NCBI GenBank assembly: GCA_965657505.1
Contig: CBFHON010000003.1
Coordinates: forward strand, 124,001-188,000
Source of the DNA: TMED109 sp002171375
GTDB taxonomy: Bacteria > Pseudomonadota > Alphaproteobacteria > TMED109
Direction of reading: 5' to 3'
DNA: 64,000 nucleotides
Shown here: piece by piece, positions 35,796 to 44,730 of the stretch
How positions within the stretch are numbered: the stretch's first letter is position 1
Layout of the letters: every line of letters starts with the position of its first letter
Position numbers and translations under genes: made by a program
Notes under the pieces: model-generated
Databases searched by the model: none
What the model saw: only the letters and a program-made list of their open reading frames with translations
Told to the model about the DNA's origin: nothing

Positions 35796-36968
35796 ATGAT
35801 AGTAAATAGGCCAGAAGATTTTAATTTTTATTTAGGCGAAACAGCAGATATGATTAGAGAAACTGTTTCTAGTTTTGCGCAAAATGAAATAGCTCCAAGA
35901 GCGTCTGAAATAGATAAGAATAATGATTTTCCCTCGGACTTGTGGGAAAAAATGGGTAATTTAGGTATTTTAGGCGTGACTGTAGAAGAAAAATGGGGAG
36001 GAAGCGGTTTAGGCTATTTAGAGCATACTGTATGTGTAGAAGAAATTAGCAGAGCATCAGCCTCAGTAGGACTTTCATATGGAGCACATTCAAATTTATG
36101 TATAAACCAAATTAGATTAAATGGAAATGATGTCCAACGAGAAAAATATTTACCTGGGTTGATCTCTGGAAAAAAAGTTGGAGCTTTGGCCATGAGTGAA
36201 ACAACTGCGGGTTCAGATGTTGTAGGGATGAAAACATCAGCAATTAAAAAAAGTGATCATTACGTTTTAAATGGTTCAAAAATGTGGATAACAAATGGGC
36301 CTGATGCAGATTATTTAGTTGTTTATGCAAAAACTGATAGTAATGCTGGTTCAAAAGGTATTACTGCTTTTATGATTGAAAAAGGCATGAAAGGATTTTC
36401 TACTGGAAAAAAGTTAGATAAATTAGGTATGCGTGGATCTAATACTTGTGAACTTATTTTTGATAATTGTGAAGTTCCTGAAGAAAATGTACTTGGTAAA
36501 GTTAATTCCGGAGCGAAAGTATTAATGAGCGGATTAGATTATGAGAGAGTAGTTTTAGCTGGAGGTCCTCTCGGGGTTATGCAAAATTGTTGGGATATAA
36601 TTGTTCCTTATGTTCATGAAAGAAAACAGTTTGATCAACCAATTGGAAATTTTCAATTAATACAGGGAAAATTGGCAGACATATACACATCTATGAATGC
36701 TTCCAAGTCTTATGTTTATAATGTAGCACAAGCTTGTGATAGGAATGAAACTACGAGAAAAGATTCTGCTGGAGCTATTTTATATTCCGCAGAGAAAAGT
36801 ACTGAAATTACTCTTCAAGCAATTCAAATATTAGGGGGTAATGGCTATACAAATGATTATCCAGTAGGAAGGCTTTTAAGAGACTCTAAATTATATGAAA
36901 TAGGAGCTGGTACTAGTGAAATAAGAAGAATGTTAATAGGGAGAGAAATATTTAATGAATCTATTTAA
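35796..36968 (+). CDS. ivd: isovaleryl-CoA dehydrogenase
   Basis: This FAD flavoenzyme oxidises isovaleryl-CoA to 3-methylcrotonyl-CoA in leucine breakdown. The 390 residues follow the acyl-CoA dehydrogenase pattern: AMSETTAGSDVVGM (FAD/substrate contact), NGSKMWITNGP, and QILGGNGYTNDYPVGRLLRD. The catalytic base sits in the isovaleryl-specific place, Glu250 of GLDYERVVLAGGPLG, rather than near the C-terminus as in most family members, which supports the substrate call. It is the first gene of the leucine operon, 15 bases after mgtE, and overlaps the next small gene. Confidence 0.95.
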   Translation: MIVNRPEDFNFYLGETADMIRETVSSFAQNEIAPRASEIDKNNDFPSDLWEKMGNLGILGVTVEEKWGGSGLGYLEHTVCVEEISRASASVGLSYGAHSNLCINQIRLNGNDVQREKYLPGLISGKKVGALAMSETTAGSDVVGMKTSAIKKSDHYVLNGSKMWITNGPDADYLVVYAKTDSNAGSKGITAFMIEKGMKGFSTGKKLDKLGMRGSNTCELIFDNCEVPEENVLGKVNSGAKVLMSGLDYERVVLAGGPLGVMQNCWDIIVPYVHERKQFDQPIGNFQLIQGKLADIYTSMNASKSYVYNVAQACDRNETTRKDSAGAILYSAEKSTEITLQAIQILGGNGYTNDYPVGRLLRDSKLYEIGAGTSEIRRMLIGREIFNESI

Positions 36969-37248
36969 TCATCAATTAATTTTTTATAGATATATAAAAT
37001 TATACTTAAAAAAAATTATATTATTTTTTAGCTTATTATTTTTTATTGCTACTAACTCTGTTGTTTATTCTCAAGAAAATATGCCAGATTTTCCATATGA
37101 CCCAGAAGAAAAAGCAACACAAAAAAAGATATGTGCAAAAATATGTCTTAAAAGAAGAGATGCATGTCTTAAAATAGAAATAGATAATCCTCAATCAGAA
37201 CAAATGTGTCAATCGCAGATGATTGTCTGTATAAATCAATGTAGATAA
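36955..37248 (+). CDS. small exported protein with symmetric six-cysteine motif
   Basis: I do not recognise this 97-residue protein. A hydrophobic segment (about 18-34) near a basic N-terminus looks like a signal peptide or anchor. The rest is polar and has six cysteines, C60, C64, C71, C85, C92 and C96, spaced x3, x6, x13, x6, x3, a mirror-symmetric pattern that suggests a disulphide-stapled helical hairpin in the periplasm. AGGGAGAG lies 9 bases upstream and the start overlaps ivd by 14 bases, so it is translated with the leucine-degradation genes. The function is unknown; a link to that pathway is inferred only from position. Confidence 0.75.
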   Translation: MNLFNHQLIFYRYIKLYLKKIILFFSLLFFIATNSVVYSQENMPDFPYDPEEKATQKKICAKICLKRRDACLKIEIDNPQSEQMCQSQMIVCINQCR

Positions 37249-37263
37249 TTAAGGAGTAAAATA

Positions 37264-38448
37264 ATGAATAAAGAGCATATAGTTATAACAGGAATGGCCA
37301 GAACTCCTATGGGAAGTTTTCAGGGATGTTTGTCTACTGAAAAGGCCCCTGATTTAGGAAGTATAGCTATTAAGGGAGCAATAAAAAAAGCTAATATTAA
37401 ACCTGAAGATATTGATGACGTTGTTATGGGATGCGTACTACCAGCTGGAATGGGCCAAGCTCCTGCAAGACAAGCTGCAATTAATGCTGGTATTCCAAAT
37501 ACTTCGGGAGCAACAACAATTAATAAGATGTGTGGTTCAGGAATGCGAGCAGCTATGATAGCTAACGATCAATTATTAGCAGGCTCTAGTTTAATATCTT
37601 TAGCAGGAGGAATAGAAAGTATGTCTAACGCTCCTTATATTCTTCCTAAAGTAAGAGATGGTTTAAGAATGGGACATGGACAAGTTCAAGATCATATGTT
37701 TATTGATGGATTAGAAGATGCCTATGAACCGGGAAGATTAATGGGTTCGTATGCAGAAGCTACCGCGGAGGCGTATCAATTTACTAGAGAAGAACAAGAT
37801 AATTTTGCTATTAGATCATTAAAAAGGGCGAAAAAAGCTAACGAGGACGGATCTTTCGAAGATGAAATGGTTCCTGTAACTATTAAAACAAGAAAGGGTT
37901 CGATAGAAGTTACTTCAGATGAACAGCCTTTTAATGCAGACATTAATAAAATTCCTAATTTAAAACCTGCATTCAGTAAAGATGGCACAGTTACTGCAGC
38001 AAATTCGTCATCTATATCTGATGGGGCTGCTGCTTTAGTTATGATGACTATGCAAGAAGCAGAAAAAAAGGATTCTAAACCTTTAGCTAAAATTATTGCT
38101 CACGCTACAAATAGTCATGATCCAGCTTGGTTTACTACTGCTCCAATTGGGGCAATTAAGAAAGTTTTAGATAAAGCAGAGTGGGATATAAAAGATGTTG
38201 GGTTATTTGAAATAAATGAAGCTTTTGCTGTTGTACCTATGGCTGCAATGAAAGATTTAAGTATTTCACCAGATATTGTAAATATTCATGGTGGAGCATG
38301 CGCGTTAGGTCATCCTGTAGGAACTTCAGGTGCAAGAATTATGGCTACTTTAATTTCTGCAATGCATAAATATAAAGTTGATAAAGGAATAGCTTCTTTA
38401 TGCATTGGTGGTGGAGAAGCTACGGCTATTGCATTAGAACGTTGCTAA
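37264..38448 (+). CDS. acetyl-CoA C-acetyltransferase (thiolase)
   Basis: The thiolase interconverts two acetyl-CoA and acetoacetyl-CoA plus CoA. The 394 residues carry the nucleophilic Cys90 in NKMCGSGMRA, and the C-terminal catalytic His350 in GGACALGHPVGTSG and Cys380 in LCIGGGEATA. Length fits the biosynthetic/degradative AtoB-PhaA type. In the leucine operon it would cleave acetoacetyl-CoA made from the acetoacetate released by HMG-CoA lyase; a CoA-transferase or acetoacetyl-CoA synthetase would be needed and is not in this window. Confidence 0.92.
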   Translation: MNKEHIVITGMARTPMGSFQGCLSTEKAPDLGSIAIKGAIKKANIKPEDIDDVVMGCVLPAGMGQAPARQAAINAGIPNTSGATTINKMCGSGMRAAMIANDQLLAGSSLISLAGGIESMSNAPYILPKVRDGLRMGHGQVQDHMFIDGLEDAYEPGRLMGSYAEATAEAYQFTREEQDNFAIRSLKRAKKANEDGSFEDEMVPVTIKTRKGSIEVTSDEQPFNADINKIPNLKPAFSKDGTVTAANSSSISDGAAALVMMTMQEAEKKDSKPLAKIIAHATNSHDPAWFTTAPIGAIKKVLDKAEWDIKDVGLFEINEAFAVVPMAAMKDLSISPDIVNIHGGACALGHPVGTSGARIMATLISAMHKYKVDKGIASLCIGGGEATAIALERC

Positions 38449-38465
38449 ATTTTAGGATTTTTTAA

Positions 38466-40073
38466 ATGGATACTCTTAAAAGTAATATAAATACTGGGTC
38501 TAAAGAATTTTTAGAAAATTCTAAAGTTATGGAATCTCTTGTTGAGGACCTTAAAAAGAAAATAGCTTTTTCGCAAATGGGCGGTGGAAAAGAAGCTATA
38601 GAAAGACATATCTCAAGAGGTAAACTTTTGCCAAGAGAAAGAATAAATTATTTAATCGACCCAGGTTCTCCATTTTTAGAATTTTCATCCTTAGCTGCAT
38701 ATGGTCATTATAATGATGAAGCTCCGGGATCTGGCCTTATAACAGGTATAGGAAGAGTATCCGGTCGAGAGTGTGTCTTAATTGTTAATGATGCTACAGT
38801 TAAAGGAGGTACTTATTATCCTATCACTGTTAAGAAACAACTAAGAGCTCAGGATATTGCTTTAGAAAACCATTTACCGTGTATTTATTTAGTTGACTCT
38901 GGAGGTGCAAATTTACCTAATCAAAGTGAGATGTTTGCGGACAAAGAAGGGTTTGGTAGAACTTTTTATAATCAGTCAAATATGTCTGCGCTGGGTATCC
39001 CTCAAATAGCTATAGTAATGGGTTCATGTACAGCTGGCGGAGCATATGTTCCAGCCATGAGTGATGAGGCTATAATTGTTAAAAATCAAGGAACAATATT
39101 TTTAGGTGGGCCTCCTCTTGTTAAAGCAGCTACAGGGGAAGTGGTAACTGCGGAAGATTTAGGGGGAGGAGAATTACATAGTAAAAAAAGTGGTGTTACT
39201 GATCACTTAGCAGAAAATGATAAACATGCATTAAAAATAGCAAGAGATATCGTGTCTACATTCAAAGAGAAAAATAATAAAGTTACTAGCTTAGATCAAC
39301 CAGAAGAACCAAAATATGATTTAAAAAGCATATATGGTGTAATTCCAAAATCTTTATCAATTCCCTATGACGTTAGAGAGATTATAGCAAGAATAGTTGA
39401 TGGAAGTAAGTTTTTAGAATTTAAAAAATTATATGGACCTACTTTGGTGACAGGTTTCGCTAAAATTATGGGTTTTAAGGTTGGTATAGTTGCAAATAAT
39501 GGAATTTTATTCTCTGAGAGTTCTCAGAAAGGAGCACATTTTATTGAATTGTGCGGACAACGAAAAATACCACTTATTTTCCTGCAAAATATTTCTGGCT
39601 TTATGGTAGGAAAAAAATATGAAGAAGGTGGTATTGCGAAAGATGGGGCTAAGTTAGTTACAGCAGTATCAACCGTTAATGTTCCAAAATTTACAGTTAT
39701 AATTGGAGGTTCATTTGGTGCTGGAAATTATGGTATGTGTGGAAGAGCATTTAGTCCTAGATTTATGTGGGCTTGGCCTAACTCTAGAATATCTGTTATG
39801 GGGGGAGAACAGGCTGCAAATGTTTTAGCAACCGTTAAAAAAGATGTTAACGCTAGAAGAAAAATAAAATGGTCTAAAAAGGAAGAAAATATATTTAAAA
39901 CTAAAATTTTAGATCAATATGAAACTGAAGGTAGTCCATATTTTGCTTCTTCGAGAATATGGGATGATGGAATTATTGATCCTGCTGATACTCGCTTTGT
40001 TTTAGGTTTATCAATATCGGCTGCATATAATAAACCTATAGAAGAGACAAAATTTGGTCTATTTAGGATGTAA
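38466..40073 (+). CDS. mccB: 3-methylcrotonyl-CoA carboxylase beta chain
   Basis: The carboxyltransferase half of methylcrotonyl-CoA carboxylase transfers CO2 from biotin to 3-methylcrotonyl-CoA. The 535 residues match MccB/LiuB: ERHISRGKLLPRERI, VDSGGANLPNQSEMF, GSCTAGGAYVPAMSDE, FLGGPPLVKAATGE and the C-terminal SFGAGNYGMCGRAFSPRF. The segment ANLPNQ and the GNYGMCGRA loop separate it from PccB. It lies between the thiolase and the hydratase; its partner mccA follows one gene later. Confidence 0.95.
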   Translation: MDTLKSNINTGSKEFLENSKVMESLVEDLKKKIAFSQMGGGKEAIERHISRGKLLPRERINYLIDPGSPFLEFSSLAAYGHYNDEAPGSGLITGIGRVSGRECVLIVNDATVKGGTYYPITVKKQLRAQDIALENHLPCIYLVDSGGANLPNQSEMFADKEGFGRTFYNQSNMSALGIPQIAIVMGSCTAGGAYVPAMSDEAIIVKNQGTIFLGGPPLVKAATGEVVTAEDLGGGELHSKKSGVTDHLAENDKHALKIARDIVSTFKEKNNKVTSLDQPEEPKYDLKSIYGVIPKSLSIPYDVREIIARIVDGSKFLEFKKLYGPTLVTGFAKIMGFKVGIVANNGILFSESSQKGAHFIELCGQRKIPLIFLQNISGFMVGKKYEEGGIAKDGAKLVTAVSTVNVPKFTVIIGGSFGAGNYGMCGRAFSPRFMWAWPNSRISVMGGEQAANVLATVKKDVNARRKIKWSKKEENIFKTKILDQYETEGSPYFASSRIWDDGIIDPADTRFVLGLSISAAYNKPIEETKFGLFRM

Positions 40074-40076
40074 TAA

Positions 40077-40865
40077 ATGAAAAACTTAATTAGTAAATTA
40101 GATGATAGAGGTGTTTATTATTTAACTCTTAATAGACCTAACGTTATGAATGCTTTTGACGAAAATTTAATTGAAGAATTAGATAATGTCTTGTCGGATA
40201 TATCCAATAATCAAAAAATAAGAGTACTTGTTTTAACTGGAGAAGGAAAAGCATTTTCAGCTGGAGGAGATTTGGATTGGATGAAAAGAATGGCCAATTT
40301 AAGCTATGAAGAAAACCATAAAGATGCAATGAAGTTAGCGGTTATGCTAAAAAAGTTAGATAGATTACCTTTTCCTACTATAGCTGCTGTTAACGGTGCA
40401 GCTTTTGGAGGAGGGGTAGGATTAGTATCCGCTTGTGATATTGCTATAGGTAATGAATATGCAAAATTTTCTCTTTCTGAAGTAAGGTTAGGATTAATTC
40501 CTGCAACTATAAGTCCTTATGTAGTTAGAACAGTTGGATCAAGGAATGCACGATACTTATTTATGACTTCAAATCTCATTTTTTCTGAAGAGGCTCATCA
40601 TTTAGGTTTATTAACTCACCATACCCTAAATAATAATTTTGATAATTTAATAGAAAAAAATATTGAAAATATCCTAAAAGGAGGTCCTGAAGCTATAAAA
40701 GCATCAAAAGATTTAGTCTTTTATGTAGAGGATAAAAAAATTGATGAGACAGTAATGACAGAAACTGCAAAAAGAATTGCTGATGCTCGGGCTACTAATG
40801 AAGGTAAAGAAGGTACAAATGCCTTCCTTAATAAAAGAAAACCAGGCTGGCAAAAAAATGATTAG
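40077..40865 (+). CDS. liuC: methylglutaconyl-CoA hydratase (enoyl-CoA hydratase family)
   Basis: The enzyme hydrates 3-methylglutaconyl-CoA to HMG-CoA. The 262 residues have the crotonase fold: NRPNVMNAFDE, the oxyanion segment FSAGGDLDWMKRM, and AAVNGAAFGGGVGLVSACDIAI followed by FSLSEVRLGLIPATISPYV. The family alone covers many substrates; the assignment comes from its place between mccB and mccA. Its last 8 bases overlap the start of mccA. The symbol liuC is used by context. Confidence 0.88.
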   Translation: MKNLISKLDDRGVYYLTLNRPNVMNAFDENLIEELDNVLSDISNNQKIRVLVLTGEGKAFSAGGDLDWMKRMANLSYEENHKDAMKLAVMLKKLDRLPFPTIAAVNGAAFGGGVGLVSACDIAIGNEYAKFSLSEVRLGLIPATISPYVVRTVGSRNARYLFMTSNLIFSEEAHHLGLLTHHTLNNNFDNLIEKNIENILKGGPEAIKASKDLVFYVEDKKIDETVMTETAKRIADARATNEGKEGTNAFLNKRKPGWQKND

Positions 40866-42843
40866 AAAAATATTAATAGCAAATAGGGGAGAGATTGCGT
40901 GTAGAATAATTCGTACATGCAAATTTATGGGTATTAAAACATTAGTTATTTATTCAGAAGCAGATGAATATTCTTTACATGTTAGAGAAGCAGATGAAGC
41001 TGTATTTATTGGAGAGTCTCCTGCAGATAAAAGTTATCTAAATTTTAAGAAAATAGTTAAAGTTGCTATAGAAAATAAGGTAGATGCAGTTCATCCTGGT
41101 TATGGTTTTTTATCTGAAAATCCAAATTTTGCTATGGAATTACAAAAGAAAAAAATAAAGTTTATAGGGCCTTCTGTTTTTTCTATGAAAAGTATGTCAC
41201 TTAAAAATGATGCACGTAGTATGATGGAGAAAGCTGGCGTTCCAGTTTTACCAGGATTTTCTGCTGACTCTCTCTCTTATGAACAGATTGTAAAAAAATG
41301 CGAGAATATTGGTTTTCCTCTTATTATTAAAGCCTCTGCTGGCGGTGGAGGGAAAGGCATGCATGTAATTGGCACACGTGAAGAAATAAAATCTAAATTA
41401 GCTGGTGCAAAAAGGGAGGCTTTAAGTTCATTTGGTAATGATTCTATTTTAATAGAAAAATATTTAGAAAACCCAAGACATATTGAAGTGCAAATTTTGG
41501 CAGATAACCATAATAATATCTATACTTTATCAGATAGAGATTGCAGTATACAAAGGCGTCATCAAAAGGTTATAGAAGAAGCTCCTGCGCCAAATATTAA
41601 GCCTGAAGTTAGAAAAGAAATGGCATTGCAGGCAAAAAGTGTTGCAAAAAATATTGCATACTCTGGAGCAGGCACTATAGAGTTTCTATTTGAAAAAGAT
41701 AGTTTCTATTTTATGGAAATGAATACGCGGCTTCAAGTAGAACATCCAGTGACTGAATTGATATTAGGCCTTGATTTAGTTGAATTACAAATAAGAGTAG
41801 CAAATAATGAAAAAATTATCCTAGATGATAATAAACTTAAAATTAGAGGCCACTCAATAGAAGCCAGAGTATATGCAGAAGTACCAGAGGAGGATTTTAA
41901 ACCCTCACCTGGAAAAATTTTTAAATTAATATTTCCCAATAACAAATATTTAAGGGTGGATACGGGTTATGTTTCAGGAGATGAAGTTTCTCCTTATTAT
42001 GATCCTATGATTTCAAAAATTATTTCTTACGGAAAAGATAGAGACGACGCCATAACTAAGCTTTCAGATGCTATTTCAAATACGCATTTAGTAGGAATAA
42101 AAAACAATCTAAATTTCTTATATAAAATTTTGAATGTTGCAGCCTTTAAAGATAAAAAAATTAGTACAGGTTTTATCAATAAATACTGGCATAAACTAGT
42201 TCCAAATAGAGAAAATATGGATTTATTAATTCAATTATCTATTGCAGCGTATTTAAAAACTAGAAAATCAGATAAAAACCATTCTCATATAGATCCTTGG
42301 AGTAATGATAGAAATTGGCGACATGTAGAAAACGATTCAGAAGAAATATCTACTAGGTATGACAAAAAAATATTAAATTATACGGTAAAAAATATAGATT
42401 ATAACAAAGTAATAATTTCTGAAGGCAATAATAAAAAGGGAAATATTTTCACATATTTATGTGATACAATGAGTGATGATTTAAGTATAATTTATAAAAA
42501 TAACAAAATTGATTTTTATTTCTTAGTATTAAATAATAAAAAAATATATATAAATGTAAAAGGTTATTCTCTTACTTCTGAAATTATAAATAAGTATCAT
42601 ATGGACCTATCTTCAGATTCTTCTGTTGGTTCAATGGACGCACCAGTTCCTGGAAAAATAGCTAAAGTTTTTGTTAAAAAAAACCAAATTGTAAAAAAAG
42701 GTGATGTTTTAGTTATTATTGAAGCAATGAAAATGGAGCATTCTATTATAGCTCCATATTCAGGTAAAGTAATTAAAGTAGAGGCAATTGAAGGGGAGCA
42801 AGTAAATGAAGGATTTACTGTGGCCCAGATGGAAGTGAAGTAA
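40858..42843 (+). CDS. mccA: 3-methylcrotonyl-CoA carboxylase alpha chain (biotin carboxylase and carrier)
   Basis: The alpha chain charges biotin with CO2 and presents it to MccB. The ATG at 40858 gives 661 residues starting MIRKILIANRGEIACRI; a longer open frame into liuC is a shadow. Seen are AVHPGYGFLSENPNF, KASAGGGGKGMHVIG, EMNTRLQVEHPVTEL and the C-terminal biotinyl domain with EAMKMEHSI (biotin on Lys625). The region between (about 450-585) is Lys/Asn/Ile-rich and poorly conserved. It resembles pccA in layout but is clearly a separate paralogue. mvaB follows with no gap. Confidence 0.95.
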   Translation: MIRKILIANRGEIACRIIRTCKFMGIKTLVIYSEADEYSLHVREADEAVFIGESPADKSYLNFKKIVKVAIENKVDAVHPGYGFLSENPNFAMELQKKKIKFIGPSVFSMKSMSLKNDARSMMEKAGVPVLPGFSADSLSYEQIVKKCENIGFPLIIKASAGGGGKGMHVIGTREEIKSKLAGAKREALSSFGNDSILIEKYLENPRHIEVQILADNHNNIYTLSDRDCSIQRRHQKVIEEAPAPNIKPEVRKEMALQAKSVAKNIAYSGAGTIEFLFEKDSFYFMEMNTRLQVEHPVTELILGLDLVELQIRVANNEKIILDDNKLKIRGHSIEARVYAEVPEEDFKPSPGKIFKLIFPNNKYLRVDTGYVSGDEVSPYYDPMISKIISYGKDRDDAITKLSDAISNTHLVGIKNNLNFLYKILNVAAFKDKKISTGFINKYWHKLVPNRENMDLLIQLSIAAYLKTRKSDKNHSHIDPWSNDRNWRHVENDSEEISTRYDKKILNYTVKNIDYNKVIISEGNNKKGNIFTYLCDTMSDDLSIIYKNNKIDFYFLVLNNKKIYINVKGYSLTSEIINKYHMDLSSDSSVGSMDAPVPGKIAKVFVKKNQIVKKGDVLVIIEAMKMEHSIIAPYSGKVIKVEAIEGEQVNEGFTVAQMEVK

Positions 42844-43749
42844 ATGATAGATATAACTATATATGAAGTGGGTCCAAGAGATGGTCTACAAAACGAAAAA
42901 ATACCATTAGATACTAATGATAAAATTAAATTCATAAATATTCTTTCTGAAACAGGTTTGTTGTTTATAGAGAGTGGAGCTTTTGTTTCACCTAAATGGG
43001 TTCCTGCTATGGCAGATTCTAATACTGTTCTGTCAAGAATTAATAAGAAAAATAATATTAAATATCCTGTATTAACGCCTAATTTAAAAGGTTTAGAAGA
43101 TGCCGTAAAATATAATAGTGATACTGCGTGCGTTTTTGCTACTCCAAGTGAAACGTTTTCAAAAAAAAACACGAATTGTTCTGTTAAGGAAGCATTAGCA
43201 AGAGCTAAAGAAGTAGCAGAAGAAGCTATAAATAAAGGTTTAAAGGTAAGAGGATATATTTCTACTGTTATGTTCTGCCCATATGAAAATGAAATAGCCT
43301 CAATAAAAGTTGCAAAGTTATCAGAGGAATTAATTAAAATAGGATGCTATGAAATATCTTTGGGCGACACTATAGGCAGTGGAACACCACTTAAAACTAA
43401 AGATATGATAAAAGCCTGCAAAGAAGCTGTAGGTGTTGAAAAGCTTGCAGTGCATTTTCATGATACCTATGGGCAAGCTTTAGCAAATATTTTGGCTAGT
43501 ATAGAAATAGGAGTTAAAGTTATAGATACGTCAGTAGGAGGTTTGGGCGGATGTCCATATGCACCTGGTGCAAAAGGTAATGTCGCCACTGAAGATGTTT
43601 TATTCATGTTAAATGGAATGGGTATAGAAACTGGCGTTGACATTGAAGAAATATGTAGTGCGTCAAAATTTGTTTTTGAAAAGTTAGGTAGAATACCCTC
43701 ATCTAGAGTTTATAATGCTTTAGCCTCTAAGAAAAAAAGAATTAATTAA
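42844..43749 (+). CDS. mvaB: hydroxymethylglutaryl-CoA lyase
   Basis: The enzyme cleaves HMG-CoA to acetyl-CoA and acetoacetate, the last step of leucine carbon breakdown. The 301-residue TIM barrel has EVGPRDGLQNE at the start, the metal ligands in AVHFHDTYGQALAN, and the active-site loop GGLGGCPYAPGAKGN with Cys237. All catalytic residues of the family are present. It starts immediately after the mccA stop codon. Confidence 0.95.
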   Translation: MIDITIYEVGPRDGLQNEKIPLDTNDKIKFINILSETGLLFIESGAFVSPKWVPAMADSNTVLSRINKKNNIKYPVLTPNLKGLEDAVKYNSDTACVFATPSETFSKKNTNCSVKEALARAKEVAEEAINKGLKVRGYISTVMFCPYENEIASIKVAKLSEELIKIGCYEISLGDTIGSGTPLKTKDMIKACKEAVGVEKLAVHFHDTYGQALANILASIEIGVKVIDTSVGGLGGCPYAPGAKGNVATEDVLFMLNGMGIETGVDIEEICSASKFVFEKLGRIPSSRVYNALASKKKRIN

Positions 43750-43757
43750 ATTTTTAA

Positions 43758-44162
43758 ATGAATATAATTAAGTTAGCAGTAGGCATAAATAGTGTAGAAG
43801 ATTTAAAAGATAGACAAGAACTCAAGCGTCAAAAGTATGGAAATAACACACATATTACACGATTATTTCCTAAAAAATATTTAGAAGTAAAAAATAATGG
43901 CTCAATGTATTGGGTCATAAATGGTTTTATTTCTGTTAGACAAAAAATTAGAGATATAAAAAAAGTAGAACATGATAATGGTATCCAATATTGCCATATA
44001 ATTTTAGATAAAAAGCTAATTGAAACTCAAGTTATTAGGTATAGACCTTTTCAAGGTTGGAGATATCTTAATATGGAAAAAGCTCCTAAAGATTTGTCTT
44101 TGGATGGAAAAAGGTTAGATGGGGAACTTATAAAAACTTTAAAAGAATTATGTATTATTTAA
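43758..44162 (+). CDS. DUF1489 family protein
   Basis: This 134-residue protein of unknown function belongs to DUF1489, a family I know mainly from Alphaproteobacteria. Matching features are the N-terminal IIKLAVGINSVEDL, THITRLFPKK, SMYWVINGFISVRQKI and the strongly conserved RPFQGWRYL. It has no signal peptide and is probably cytosolic. It lies 8 bases after mvaB and so may share the leucine operon, but such a position could be accidental. No function is proposed. Confidence 0.85.
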   Translation: MNIIKLAVGINSVEDLKDRQELKRQKYGNNTHITRLFPKKYLEVKNNGSMYWVINGFISVRQKIRDIKKVEHDNGIQYCHIILDKKLIETQVIRYRPFQGWRYLNMEKAPKDLSLDGKRLDGELIKTLKELCII

Positions 44163-44222
44163 TTTTTACATATATAATGGATATCTATTAAGTATAAAAT
44201 ATAAAAGTAAAAGGAGAATAAT

Positions 44223-44729
44223 ATGAGATTATTTAGTCAGCTATTAACAATAGTACTAGGAATTCTATTAATAAGTAAAGTTGCTTTTGCACTAGAAGTA
44301 AAACCATTAATGGATTTAGATTTAGCTAAGAAAATGGCAGATGCTTGTGAAGCAAAAAAAGCTACTACAGATTGGAGACCACTAAATATAGCAATAGTAG
44401 ATTCTGGTTCTGATTTAATCTTATTTAGAAGACAAGATGGAGCGTTTTTAGGAAGTATAGATATCGCTTTAAATAAAGCTAAGTCTGCTATTATGATTCC
44501 ATATCCAACTAGAGTAATTGGAGAATTGGCTTATGGTAAAGATGGTGGCCCTGGAAGACTTCCTGGAATTTCTACTGTAGATTTTTTAGTGCCTTTTCCA
44601 GGTGGTATGCCAATTAGAACTGAAAGTGGACATCTTATTGGAGCTATAGGAATAAGTGGCGCTACAGGTGATCAAGATGAAGAATGTGCAATCGCGGCAA
44701 TTGAGGCAGTGAAAGATTTACTAAAATAA
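44223..44729 (+). CDS. exported GlcG/HbpS (DUF336) family protein
   Basis: The family includes the haem-binding HbpS and the GlcG protein of glycolate operons. The 168-residue product has a signal peptide with likely cleavage after Ala23 (KVAFA), then the DUF336 fold: AIVDSGSDLILFRRQDGA, SIDIALNKAKSA and the C-terminal GAIGISGATGDQDEECA. A good AAGGAG site precedes the ATG. It ends 1 base before a D-aminoacylase-family gene, so the pair is translationally coupled; the shared role is not evident. Ligand binding (haem or a small metabolite) is a family-based guess. Confidence 0.85.
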   Translation: MRLFSQLLTIVLGILLISKVAFALEVKPLMDLDLAKKMADACEAKKATTDWRPLNIAIVDSGSDLILFRRQDGAFLGSIDIALNKAKSAIMIPYPTRVIGELAYGKDGGPGRLPGISTVDFLVPFPGGMPIRTESGHLIGAIGISGATGDQDEECAIAAIEAVKDLLK

Positions 44730-44730
44730 T

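Noticed and set aside
40777..40857. Long N-terminus on methylcrotonyl-CoA carboxylase alpha
   Set aside because: These codons are the liuC sequence read in another frame; the conserved start MIRKILIANRGE begins at 40858.
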